64,000 bases of DNA. Origin: Pirellulales bacterium (GTDB lineage: Bacteria; Planctomycetota; Planctomycetia; Pirellulales; JANQPP01). Shown here piece by piece: positions 28,234-35,085 of the stretch. Position 1 is the stretch's first letter. Each line of letters opens with the position of its first letter. The notes below the pieces were generated by a model. It was not told the DNA's origin and did no database searches. It worked only from the letters and a program-made list of their open reading frames with translations. A program made the translations under genes and the position numbers. Location of the stretch: assembly GCA_028289405.1 (NCBI GenBank), contig JANQPP010000026.1, positions 1 to 64,000 on the forward strand. Direction: 5' to 3'.

Positions 28234-29132
28234 AGGGCGATCTCCTCTCGGGGCATGGAGAGTAGGGGAGAATCATCTCCTAACAGCGTGAGCAGCACGA
28301 GCGCCCGTTCCAACGGGCCGCCGCTCTGGCTAACAGCTTGCAGCCGAGCGCTTTCGAGCAGCCGGTCCGCGTGCGGAGGCCAGGCATCGTGAGCGGCCAG
28401 GCCGAGCAATCCGTAACATAAGGAAAGAACCGGCGTGGCGGGCGCCAGGTTCCGCTGTAAATAGTCGAGCGAGCGTTGGATACGCCCCGATTCATCGAGT
28501 TCGTCCGCCAACGCCATCATGACCAAGCCCGTAGGTTGCAAGTGGGGCCGCAAGGTCTGGCCGAGAACGACGGTGTTCCCGTAATTGCAGCCGCCCTGAG
28601 GCAATAGTCGGTCGATCAGCAGCCGAACCGCTTCCCTCGTGCGAGCGTGTTCTCCATGGCCAGTCGATTTGAGAGCCAGAACGCATAGTGCCGTCGGCTC
28701 GCACCAGGAATGCGTCCCCTCGACCCAGGGCCAGCCCACGAGGGTGGTGTCGTGTTCGGTGTCGGCGCGGGGCGGAATCGTTTCCCCTTCCGTTTGCAAG
28801 ATCCAGTTCAATCCCCGCTCGCGGGCGGAAGCGTAGGGGCTAGCTTCTTCCGGTGATTCACGTAGGGCCTGCTCCCAAGCCAGGACCGCCAAGCTAGTGG
28901 GCCAGCGCGGACCCGCGTGACCAGGAAGTGTGCTGAGGCTCCCCTCGTCGCGCTGTGTGTCAGCCAGCCACTGGCAGGCGGCACGGGCTGGTTCCATCCG
29001 TCCATGGCCATGCAGAGCTAAAGCATTCAATGCTGTCGGCTCGGCGGCGGGAGCTTGCCCAGGGGCATATCCGTTTATCGGTGACTCGGAGATCGCGTCT
29101 AGCAGAGGTTTGGGATCGAAGGAAGAAAACAT
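28230..29132 (-). CDS. Squalene-cyclase/prenyltransferase-fold protein, cytoplasmic
   Basis: 300 residues from ATG 29132; earlier in-frame codons look non-coding. No signal peptide. It shows repeat helices with short QRDEGSLSTLPGH-, GLNWILQ- and GGPLERALVLL-type turns like the alpha/alpha toroid of prenyltransferases and squalene cyclases. It is first in a two-gene operon: its TGA overlaps the ATG of the DUF362 gene. A catalytic DxDD or zinc site is not obvious. The pairing of a cytoplasmic toroid protein with a Tat-exported DUF362 protein suggests shared regulation, with function unknown. Confidence 0.7.
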   Translation of the reverse strand: MFSSFDPKPLLDAISESPINGYAPGQAPAAEPTALNALALHGHGRMEPARAACQWLADTQRDEGSLSTLPGHAGPRWPTSLAVLAWEQALRESPEEASPYASARERGLNWILQTEGETIPPRADTEHDTTLVGWPWVEGTHSWCEPTALCVLALKSTGHGEHARTREAVRLLIDRLLPQGGCNYGNTVVLGQTLRPHLQPTGLVMMALADELDESGRIQRSLDYLQRNLAPATPVLSLCYGLLGLAAHDAWPPHADRLLESARLQAVSQSGGPLERALVLLTLLGDDSPLLSMPREEIAL

Positions 29133-29590
29133 GGTTTTGCATGGCACTAGTGTATGGGAAGCGGAAATGAACCTTCCGCGTGCACGCGCAAACATAGCTT
29201 GGGAATGGTTTTCTCGCGGCGCACGGCTTGAACGTGGCGGAAAACCGCACCATTTATCCTTATCCGTTGGATTGTTTCGCGGTTTGGGTCCGGCATTCCT
29301 GCCCGCCACGTCCACTCCTCGGCCTGGCGAAACGGCTTGTGTGGTCTTTAACGCGGTTCCCGTGACGACTTGTACGGAGAACCTTGGAATTGGTGGAAAA
29401 AAATTAAACTCCGCATTTGACTCCCGCCCGTGGTGACATAGGTTTCCAATGTACAGGTCAAACGTGAGTGTTCACTCGCGAACCTGAGTGGGGCGTTCGC
29501 CCCATGTGTCGGATTCTTTCCTAGAGCGGAATGTCGCTAGTCGCGGCTTCCAGGAGGAGGACGACGAAGAAAAGGCCTGCGCCTCTTTGT
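29133..29590. other. Upstream part of the flp leader region
   Basis: About 460 bases without a gene, between the divergent cyclase-fold gene and the riboswitch. Short palindromes are present near 29470-29505 (GAGTG-TT-CACTC and GGGGCG-TT-CGCCCC). A TTGACT at 29417-29422 is the best -35-like box reading right, but its -10 is poor. The transcript start for the pilin operon should lie here or just after. Confidence 0.4.
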
Positions 29591-29675
29591 CCTCGACAAA
29601 GGCAAACTGGTCGCGAGACCAGGACGCAAAACCATGGGCCAGGGCAAATGCCTTGGTCGCCTGGTTGCCGAAGGG
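29591..29675 (+). promoter_or_regulatory. Cyclic-di-GMP-I (GEMM-I) riboswitch aptamer upstream of flp pilin genes
   Basis: The conserved skeleton of the class I c-di-GMP aptamer is present in order. GGCAAAC at 29601-29607 is followed by a stem capped by the GNRA tetraloop GCGA (CTGGTC-GCGA-GACCAG, 29607-29622). Next come GGACGCAAA (29622-29630), a second long stem that opens with ACC and contains the hairpin CCAGGGC-AAAT-GCCTTGG (29639-29656), and the closing CCTGGTTGCCG (29660-29670). The guanine, adenine and cytosine positions known to contact the ligand in the Vibrio Vc2 structure fall in these conserved blocks. It lies about 290 bases before the first pilin gene, in the same direction. 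Read by eye; a covariance search was not run. Confidence 0.87.
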
Positions 29676-29683
29676 ATGAAGCC

Positions 29684-29940
29684 GGCACATCCATGTCAAA
29701 TGGGATGTGCCAAACCGGGGCGCCGCGGAACATTCCGTCATGAACGGATCTCCGAGGCAACGCGAAGTTTTCATCACCAGAGGAATGAAGGATTGGAGAG
29801 GCATGTTTCATTACAGAATGGTGGCCGTTCGCTCATGCTCCGCAGGCCAGCGGTTCCTTGCGAACCGCGCGTGGAGACGGCCTCTTGATCTTAATGAAGA
29901 ACGGTTCGGCGCGGCTTCCTCGGGAAACCGTGTCCGAACC
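29684..29940 (+). promoter_or_regulatory. Structured leader between the riboswitch and flp1
   Basis: Three hairpins follow the aptamer. The first is GGCACATCC at 29684-29692 with GGATGTGCC at 29703-29711. The second is GCGGTTC at 29850-29856 with GAACCGC at 29862-29868. The third is GGTTCGG at 29903-29909 with CCGAACC at 29934-29940, with an inner stem, ending directly before the GGAGG ribosome site of flp1. None is followed by a run of T, so none looks like a simple intrinsic terminator. They are candidates for the riboswitch expression platform, processing or stability. Confidence 0.5.
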
Positions 29941-29956
29941 ACCAACGGAGGAATGA

Positions 29957-30145
29957 ATGAAGAACTTCGCTGACAAAGTGCAACGTTTCCTCAAATCGGA
30001 AGATGGCCCCACGGCGGTTGAATATGCCGTGATGTTGGCCCTGATCGTGATTGTCTGCCTGGCGGCGATTACGAACATTGGTACCAACGCCAATACCACC
30101 TTCACGAATATCGCCGACTCGATCTCCGCTGGTAACGCCAGCTAG
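29957..30145 (+). CDS. flp: Flp/Fap-type pilin, first copy
   Basis: 62 residues with GGAGG ten bases before the ATG. The basic leader (MKNFADKVQRFLKSEDG) ends in Gly; cleavage there exposes PTAVEYAVMLALIVIV, with the Glu-Tyr pair and hydrophobic helix that define Flp pilins of the Tad pathway. The prepilin peptidase encoded at 30761 should remove the leader in the membrane; the mature pilin polymerises into adhesive fibres. The downstream copy encodes an identical mature part. It sits under the c-di-GMP riboswitch leader. Confidence 0.95.
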   Translation: MKNFADKVQRFLKSEDGPTAVEYAVMLALIVIVCLAAITNIGTNANTTFTNIADSISAGNAS

Positions 30146-30408
30146 AGCATTTGGTTTGGTTGAGGCTTTCTGTTTTTTGATCTGACGAACGAAACTTATT
30201 TACATAATTGGAGATACTCATGTCGAACTTCACGCAAAAAGTACGTCGTTTCCTGGAAAGCGAAGATGGCCCCACGGCGGTTGAGTATGCCGTGATGTTG
30301 GCCCTGATCGTGATTGTCTGCCTGGCGGCGATTACGAACATTGGTACCAACGCCAATACCACCTTCACGAATATCGCCGATTCGATCTCCGCCGGTAACG
30401 CGAGCTAG
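29999..30408 (+). repeat. Tandem duplication of the flp mature-pilin coding segment
   Basis: 147 bases at 29999-30145 and 30262-30408 differ at only four positions (GAA/GAG, GAC/GAT, GCT/GCC, GCC/GCG), all third codon positions and all silent. The leader-coding and intergenic parts have diverged much more, so either selection or gene conversion holds the mature part constant. Confidence 0.95.
30220..30408 (+). CDS. flp: Flp/Fap-type pilin, second copy
   Basis: 62 residues from the ATG of MSNFTQKVRRF, with GGAGA upstream; an in-frame ATG at 30208 would add four residues. The leader differs from flp1 (SNFTQKVRRFLESEDG against KNFADKVQRFLKSEDG), but everything after the cleavage Gly is identical at the protein level. 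The gap from flp1 is 74 bases, and a transcription terminator follows 52 bases after the stop. The pair gives a double dose of the same mature pilin. Confidence 0.95.
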   Translation: MSNFTQKVRRFLESEDGPTAVEYAVMLALIVIVCLAAITNIGTNANTTFTNIADSISAGNAS

Positions 30409-30460
30409 CGTTTCCCGCCGGGTTTCCGGTTGGACCGGATTGGAATCGTGGATGCAGAAC

Positions 30461-30496
30461 TCCCCCGGCAGCGGTCTCGTTGCCGGGGGATTTTTC
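30461..30496 (+). terminator. Intrinsic terminator after flp2
   Basis: CCCCCGGCA (30462-30470) pairs with TGCCGGGGG (30481-30489) around a ten-base loop, followed by ATTTTTC. It separates the pilin genes from cpaA and the other Tad genes, so a strong pilin transcript with limited read-through is expected. Confidence 0.85.
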
Positions 30497-30575
30497 ACAT
30501 GCTGGCCGTCGTTGGGCCGCGAGGGGAAGGATGCCCTGGTTGGCCCGTTTCCAGCTCACACAAGGGTCAAGTTCG

Positions 30576-30686
30576 ATGTATCCGGTCGTATCTGCCGACA
30601 TCATGTCCCACGCGGTACAAATCGTCGCCTGTTGTTTCACGTTGTTCGCGGCATTCGCGAGCTATCTTTTTGCAACGCGCATTTGA
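30576..30686 (+). CDS. Candidate single-pass small membrane protein, 36 residues
   Basis: An ATG with AAGGG ten bases upstream opens a 36-residue frame. It starts MYPVVSADIMSHAVQIVACC, and its second half is a hydrophobic helix with two phenylalanines near the end (FTLFAAFASYLFATRI). It ends 75 bases before cpaA. Size and position fit an accessory membrane peptide of the pilus locus, but a frame this short may be chance. Confidence 0.35.
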   Translation: MYPVVSADIMSHAVQIVACCFTLFAAFASYLFATRI

Positions 30687-30760
30687 TCCGCGGGTTGCCG
30701 CCGGTGATTTCCATCGACGGAGATTGAACTTCGAGACCGCAAACAAGGAGCCTGGGAAAG

Positions 30761-31327
30761 ATGAGTGACGCTAGCACATGGGGATCCGTTATCGCCGAGC
30801 ATTGGCCCATCTGGTTGGTCACGGTCGTGCTCATCGTGGCCGCGGTGATCGACGGATACCAACTCAGGGTGCCCAACTGGCTGACGTTTCCCTTTGTGAT
30901 CAGCGGATGGATCTATAGTGTCGCGTTCTACGGTGGCGAAGGGCTGGGCTGGACCCTAGTCGGAACCGCCGTGGGGCTGGGACTTCTCCTGCCCGCTTAT
31001 GCCATCGGCGGCATGGGAGCCGGCGATGTCAAGCTGATGGCTGGAGTTGGAGCCTGGGTCTGGGGTACGGCTACGTTTTACGCCTTTTGCTATTCCACGA
31101 TCATCGGCGCGGTGATTGCCGTGGGCATGGTCCTCTTCCGGAATAGCTGGCGGAAACACCGTGACCAGTTTTGGGGAATTCTCACCGAGATTCTCACGAT
31201 CCGCGATCCGAACGAGCTTTCGGCGATCGCGGCGGAACGCAAGAGTTCCATGTTGTTATTGCCCTATGGAATTCCGATCGCGATCGGAACTATTGCTTAC
31301 TTCGCGACTACGGGGATGTTGATATGA
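30761..31327 (+). CDS. cpaA: Prepilin peptidase, CpaA/TadV type (A24 family)
   Basis: 188 residues, about five to six membrane segments. The two catalytic aspartates of A24 peptidases are visible: Asp31 in AAVIDGYQLRVPNW and Asp90 in GGMGAGDVKLM. The small size without the methylase domain is typical of CpaA/TadV. It should cut the leaders of the two Flp pilins and probably of TadE, in the inner membrane. The C-terminal cytoplasmic loop (about 125-165) is longer than the minimal family. Its stop overlaps the tadE start as ATGA. Confidence 0.93.
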   Translation: MSDASTWGSVIAEHWPIWLVTVVLIVAAVIDGYQLRVPNWLTFPFVISGWIYSVAFYGGEGLGWTLVGTAVGLGLLLPAYAIGGMGAGDVKLMAGVGAWVWGTATFYAFCYSTIIGAVIAVGMVLFRNSWRKHRDQFWGILTEILTIRDPNELSAIAAERKSSMLLLPYGIPIAIGTIAYFATTGMLI

Positions 31328-31842
31328 GCCGACAGCGAAACTACTTCCAGATGTCCCGTCGTTACTTCGCGCATGATGCCCAAAACCGTCAAGACCCTTC
31401 GCTCCGTTCCCGGCGGAAAGACCGCCGCGACCGTGCGGGCACCACGGTCGTTGAATTCGCGATCATCGCGCCGCTCTTCTTGCTGCTGCTCTTCGGGATC
31501 TTGGAGTTTGGTCGGGTCGTGATGGTTCAACAGCTCATTACCAATGCATCGCGGGAAGGGGCGCGGATGGCCGTTGTAACCTCCCCGGATGACCCGGCCG
31601 CCTTGTCGGTCGTGCAAAGCGAGATCGCTTCGCGGTTGGCTGACGTGGCCGGCGTGCAGCCAGGTGATCTACAAGTGAATATTACTCGGCATGCTCCGGT
31701 CAACACCACTGTTGGCGGTCGTGTCGAAGTTGATGTGTCGGTTCCTTTCGATAAAGTCAGTTGGCTCAATGTGCCAATGTTCCCTATGACCCCGCAAACG
31801 CTGACCGCCAAGAGCGTCATGCGGCAAGAAGGGTTCCAATAA
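31324..31842 (+). CDS. tadE: TadE-family pseudopilin
   Basis: 172 residues from ATG 31324; the four-base overlap with cpaA fixes the start. After about 38 basic residues comes the TadE core: GTTVVEFAIIAPLFLLLLFG, then ILEFGRVVMVQQLITNASREGAR. This is the pseudopilin signature of the Tad system, cleaved before the VVEFA segment by the prepilin peptidase. The remainder (about 90-172) is a periplasmic beta-rich domain. Only one such gene is present; TadF or TadG partners are not seen in the window. Confidence 0.92.
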   Translation: MSRQRNYFQMSRRYFAHDAQNRQDPSLRSRRKDRRDRAGTTVVEFAIIAPLFLLLLFGILEFGRVVMVQQLITNASREGARMAVVTSPDDPAALSVVQSEIASRLADVAGVQPGDLQVNITRHAPVNTTVGGRVEVDVSVPFDKVSWLNVPMFPMTPQTLTAKSVMRQEGFQ

Positions 31843-31961
31843 GCTTACGAAGCGACGTTATTTCAGTGGAGAAAATGCTCGATGCCGTCCCCAAACGGAT
31901 TGTGGGACTCGTTTTTGGCGTCGTGGCGAATTGGAGGCACTCGCGGACAGCGGAGTAAATC

Positions 31962-33146
31962 ATGCGTGGAAAATCGTTAGTACTCCTGGCTCTAGCGCTC
32001 GGATGCGGATTAGTAGCGTCCGTGGGTATTAGCCAGGTGCTGGATCAAAAGCCCAAAGTGGAGCCGGAGTCCCTGGAAACCGACAGCGTGCTCGTCGCGC
32101 TGCAGGACGTGGAATACGGGACTCCATTAACCGCCCAACTGGTCAAGCTGGAAGCTTGGCCGAAAGACAAGATTCCCACCGGCGCCATCATGAATATCGA
32201 AAACATCGAAGGACGGCGGGCCCGTTCCAAGCTGTTTTCCGGCGAACCGATCCTCGAGGCGAAGCTCCTGGGAGTGGATGAGGTCGCGACCGCGTCCTTG
32301 CAAATTCCCAAAGGCTACCGCGCTTTCTCGGTAAAGGTGACCGCCAGCAGTACCGGCGGCAGCCTTATCCTTCCGGGCGATCGCGTGGATGTGCTGGTTT
32401 ATGTCCGTACTTCGAACAACGGCATCAACGAAGTGTCGACCCAGACGATCCTCCAGGACGTCAAAGTCTTCGCCGTGAATCAGATCTATAACAAGGACAA
32501 CATCGATACCGACGGAACCGCGATCACGGCCAAGACGGTCTCGTTGCTGGTAACGCCGGCACAAGCCGAAAAGATCGCGCTGGCGGAGGAACTGGGCAAA
32601 ATTCGGCTTTCCATCCGCAGTCCTGATGACGATCTGACCGCCGACGTATCCGGGGCGCAGCTCCAGAGCATCTTCGGTAATGGCGAAAAGAGCGATCGTG
32701 ACAACGAAGAGGAACGCCCGGAAGAGTTCGCCTCGAACTCCGGTGCCAGTTTTTTGGAGTGGGTCCGGGACAAAGCCTCTGATTTCGCCGCGGATCTGCC
32801 TGCCGCGACTGGCGGGGATGAGAATAGTTGGACGATGATCCTATTGGCTGGAAACGAAACCCAGGAAGTCCTGTTTCGCGAAGGCCAAGCGCTGCCGACC
32901 ATTGTGCGGCGGAGCCGCGCGGACTCGGGCGGTTCGGGTAGTTCGGGCGATTTCGGTAGTTCGCTCCTAGATGGCAACAGGTCTCGTCAACAGCAGCTAT
33001 TGGAGCAGTTGGAGGGGGATGGCGGTGACTTGTTGAATGGAGACGATGGCTCTCTCCAGGACCAGATTGACCGCCTGCGGGAAACGCTTGGGGATGACGT
33101 GCTCGATCCCCAGAGCTTGTTCCGAATCATGCGACGGAGAAGATAA
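31962..33146 (+). CDS. cpaB: Flp pilus assembly protein CpaB/RcpC
   Basis: 394 residues with CGGAG before the ATG. An N-terminal membrane segment (SLVLLALALGCGLVASVGIS) is followed by the SAF-like domain of CpaB (VALQDVEYGTPLTAQLV, LEAWPKDKIPTGA, then AFSVKVTASS and LPGDRVDVLVYV). CpaB works in the periplasm beside the CpaC secretin. The C-terminal 130 residues are Ser/Gly/Asp-rich with an LLEQLEGDGGDLL helix and are not in shorter homologues. A 27-codon frame at 31875-31958 ends four bases before the start and might be a leader peptide; support is weak. Confidence 0.9.
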   Translation: MRGKSLVLLALALGCGLVASVGISQVLDQKPKVEPESLETDSVLVALQDVEYGTPLTAQLVKLEAWPKDKIPTGAIMNIENIEGRRARSKLFSGEPILEAKLLGVDEVATASLQIPKGYRAFSVKVTASSTGGSLILPGDRVDVLVYVRTSNNGINEVSTQTILQDVKVFAVNQIYNKDNIDTDGTAITAKTVSLLVTPAQAEKIALAEELGKIRLSIRSPDDDLTADVSGAQLQSIFGNGEKSDRDNEEERPEEFASNSGASFLEWVRDKASDFAADLPAATGGDENSWTMILLAGNETQEVLFREGQALPTIVRRSRADSGGSGSSGDFGSSLLDGNRSRQQQLLEQLEGDGGDLLNGDDGSLQDQIDRLRETLGDDVLDPQSLFRIMRRRR

Positions 33147-33290
33147 GAACGAGAAACGCAAACCGACTGGGGTCTCGCTGAGGCAATACAGGGGCAAAGC
33201 ACAACACCCATCGGCCTAGATACGGTTCATAAAGGCCCGACCACGGAAAAGGGCCATCACCACAAAACAGCAAAAACGGGAAGTACAGGG

Positions 33291-34997
33291 ATGTACTATA
33301 AAATACAAAACAAAACGGATTTGGCCACGGTTTGTTGGTTGTGCGGCCTGGTGGCTTGGTGTGCCCTCGCGAGCACCGCACAAGCTCAATACATCGACTC
33401 GTCTTCGATCGTCTACGACATCGAAAAGCCGAGCGACCGTATCGAGATGACGGCGAATTCCAGCCGCATCCTCAATCTGGAACAGCGAATTCCACGGGCG
33501 CAGGTCAATAACCAGGAGATCCTGGAACTGACCGCGCTCTCGCCCAATCAGATTCAGCTTTTCGCCAAAAAGCCGGGTGTGACCCAGGTCAACATTTGGG
33601 GCGAAGATGACGAAATTCGCAGCATCGACATCATCGTCTACGGCGATGTCCGTGAATTGGCGATGATCCTCCAGGCCCAATTCCCCGATGCCTCGCTTCA
33701 AGTTCGGGCGCTCTCCAACAGCGTGGTCATCTCGGGTTTCGTGGATAAGCCAGGCCATGTGACGCGCATCATCGAAATGGCCCAGGATTATTATCCGAAG
33801 GTAGTGAATCTGATTGAAGTGGGCGGCGTCCAGCAAGTGCTGCTGCATATTCGCGTGATGGAAGTGTCGCGGACAGGTTTGCGGCGAATGTCCACGGACT
33901 TCAATCTGGCGACTTCGAGCGGGTTTTTGATGACGAGTGCCAGCGGTTTGATCAACGCCGCCGCCGCCACCACTGCCAACATTGGAAGTGGAGCCGCAGC
34001 CGCAGCCGGAACAGCCGGCCTGAATGCCTCGGATACGGTCCGCTTTGGTATCCTCGGTGATAATCGTGCCTTTTTCGGGCTGATCGATGCCCTACGCCGG
34101 CGGGATCTGGTCAAGATCCTGGCCGAACCCACGCTGGTGACCGTCAGCGGCCGACCGGCCTTCTTCAACGAAGGGGGCGAGTTTCCCATTCTCGTGCCGC
34201 AAGCCTTGGGCACGGTTTCCATCGAATACAAGAAGTTTGGTACACAGGTCGACTTCGTGCCCATCGTGCTGGGGAACGGCAACATTCGCCTGGAAGTTCG
34301 CCCCCGCGTGAGCGAAATCGACCCCACGCGGAGCATCGTGGTCAACGGGACGACGGTCCCCGGCCTGCGGGTCCGCGAAGCGGATACGGGAGTGGAAATG
34401 AAGGCCGGACAAACCTTGGCCATGGCCGGTTTGATCCAGACGCGGGTTGAGTCGGAAAACTCAGGAATCCCGTATCTAGCCGATCTGCCCTACGTGGGGA
34501 CTCCTTTCCGCAAGGTGCAAGAGACGGTCCAAGAGATCGAGCTGTTGATTTTGGTGACACCGGAATTGGTGGACGCCTTGGATCCACATCAAGTGCCGCC
34601 TTGCGGTCCTGGCCAAGAGGCGACCATCCCCAGCGATGGCGAATTGTACTGGAGGGGTTATCTCGAAGTTCCTGTTTGCAGCGAAGATGGCAGTTCTGCG
34701 AAATACCAGGCGGGTGGAGCCGAAGCGATACAGGGCCATCCCCACCACAATTCGTCCTGGTCCGGCGAGAATCCGAATGCGATTCCCTCCGAGATGATCA
34801 TGCCCGGAACGCCGTTGCCCAGCACAAACGGTGCAGCCCTGCATGGGTTGCCGCCAACCACCAGCGACCGCTCCTGGTCCACGGGAATCCCCAACATTCA
34901 GCGCAAGGCTTCCACGCCCTCGCGAAAGCCGGCTTCGAAGGCCACGGAATCTGACGAACCGCCCGGGCTGATCGGTCCCGTGGGGTACGATTCCTAA
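33291..34997 (+). CDS. cpaC: Tad-type outer-membrane secretin CpaC/RcpA
   Basis: 568 residues. The signal peptide runs to about STAQAQ. The N-terminal pilus-formation domain (NSSRILNLEQRIPRAQVNN, then NIWGEDDEI) is followed by a BON-like region with SVVISGFVD, then the secretin domain with LAEPTLVTVSGRPAFFNEGG and VEMKAGQTLAMAGLIQ, ending around LLILVTPELVDAL. It forms the outer-membrane channel through which the Flp fibre leaves. The last 120 residues are Pro/Ser-rich and probably disordered. It lies 144 bases after cpaB in the assembly-gene order usual for this system. Confidence 0.94.
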   Translation: MYYKIQNKTDLATVCWLCGLVAWCALASTAQAQYIDSSSIVYDIEKPSDRIEMTANSSRILNLEQRIPRAQVNNQEILELTALSPNQIQLFAKKPGVTQVNIWGEDDEIRSIDIIVYGDVRELAMILQAQFPDASLQVRALSNSVVISGFVDKPGHVTRIIEMAQDYYPKVVNLIEVGGVQQVLLHIRVMEVSRTGLRRMSTDFNLATSSGFLMTSASGLINAAAATTANIGSGAAAAAGTAGLNASDTVRFGILGDNRAFFGLIDALRRRDLVKILAEPTLVTVSGRPAFFNEGGEFPILVPQALGTVSIEYKKFGTQVDFVPIVLGNGNIRLEVRPRVSEIDPTRSIVVNGTTVPGLRVREADTGVEMKAGQTLAMAGLIQTRVESENSGIPYLADLPYVGTPFRKVQETVQEIELLILVTPELVDALDPHQVPPCGPGQEATIPSDGELYWRGYLEVPVCSEDGSSAKYQAGGAEAIQGHPHHNSSWSGENPNAIPSEMIMPGTPLPSTNGAALHGLPPTTSDRSWSTGIPNIQRKASTPSRKPASKATESDEPPGLIGPVGYDS

Positions 34998-35085
34998 GGA
35001 GGGGTATTCCGCTTCCGCCGGAGATTTTCGCAAGCATCGACATTGATACCCCTGGCCGCGTGGCCACATAACACCATGGTTTGGC

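Noticed and set aside
29684..29711. Hairpin after the aptamer as an intrinsic terminator
   Set aside because: It is followed by AAACCGGGG rather than a T run.
29634..29888. 84-codon frame downstream of and across the riboswitch
   Set aside because: It overlaps the aptamer's conserved bases, and its product has no protein-like pattern.
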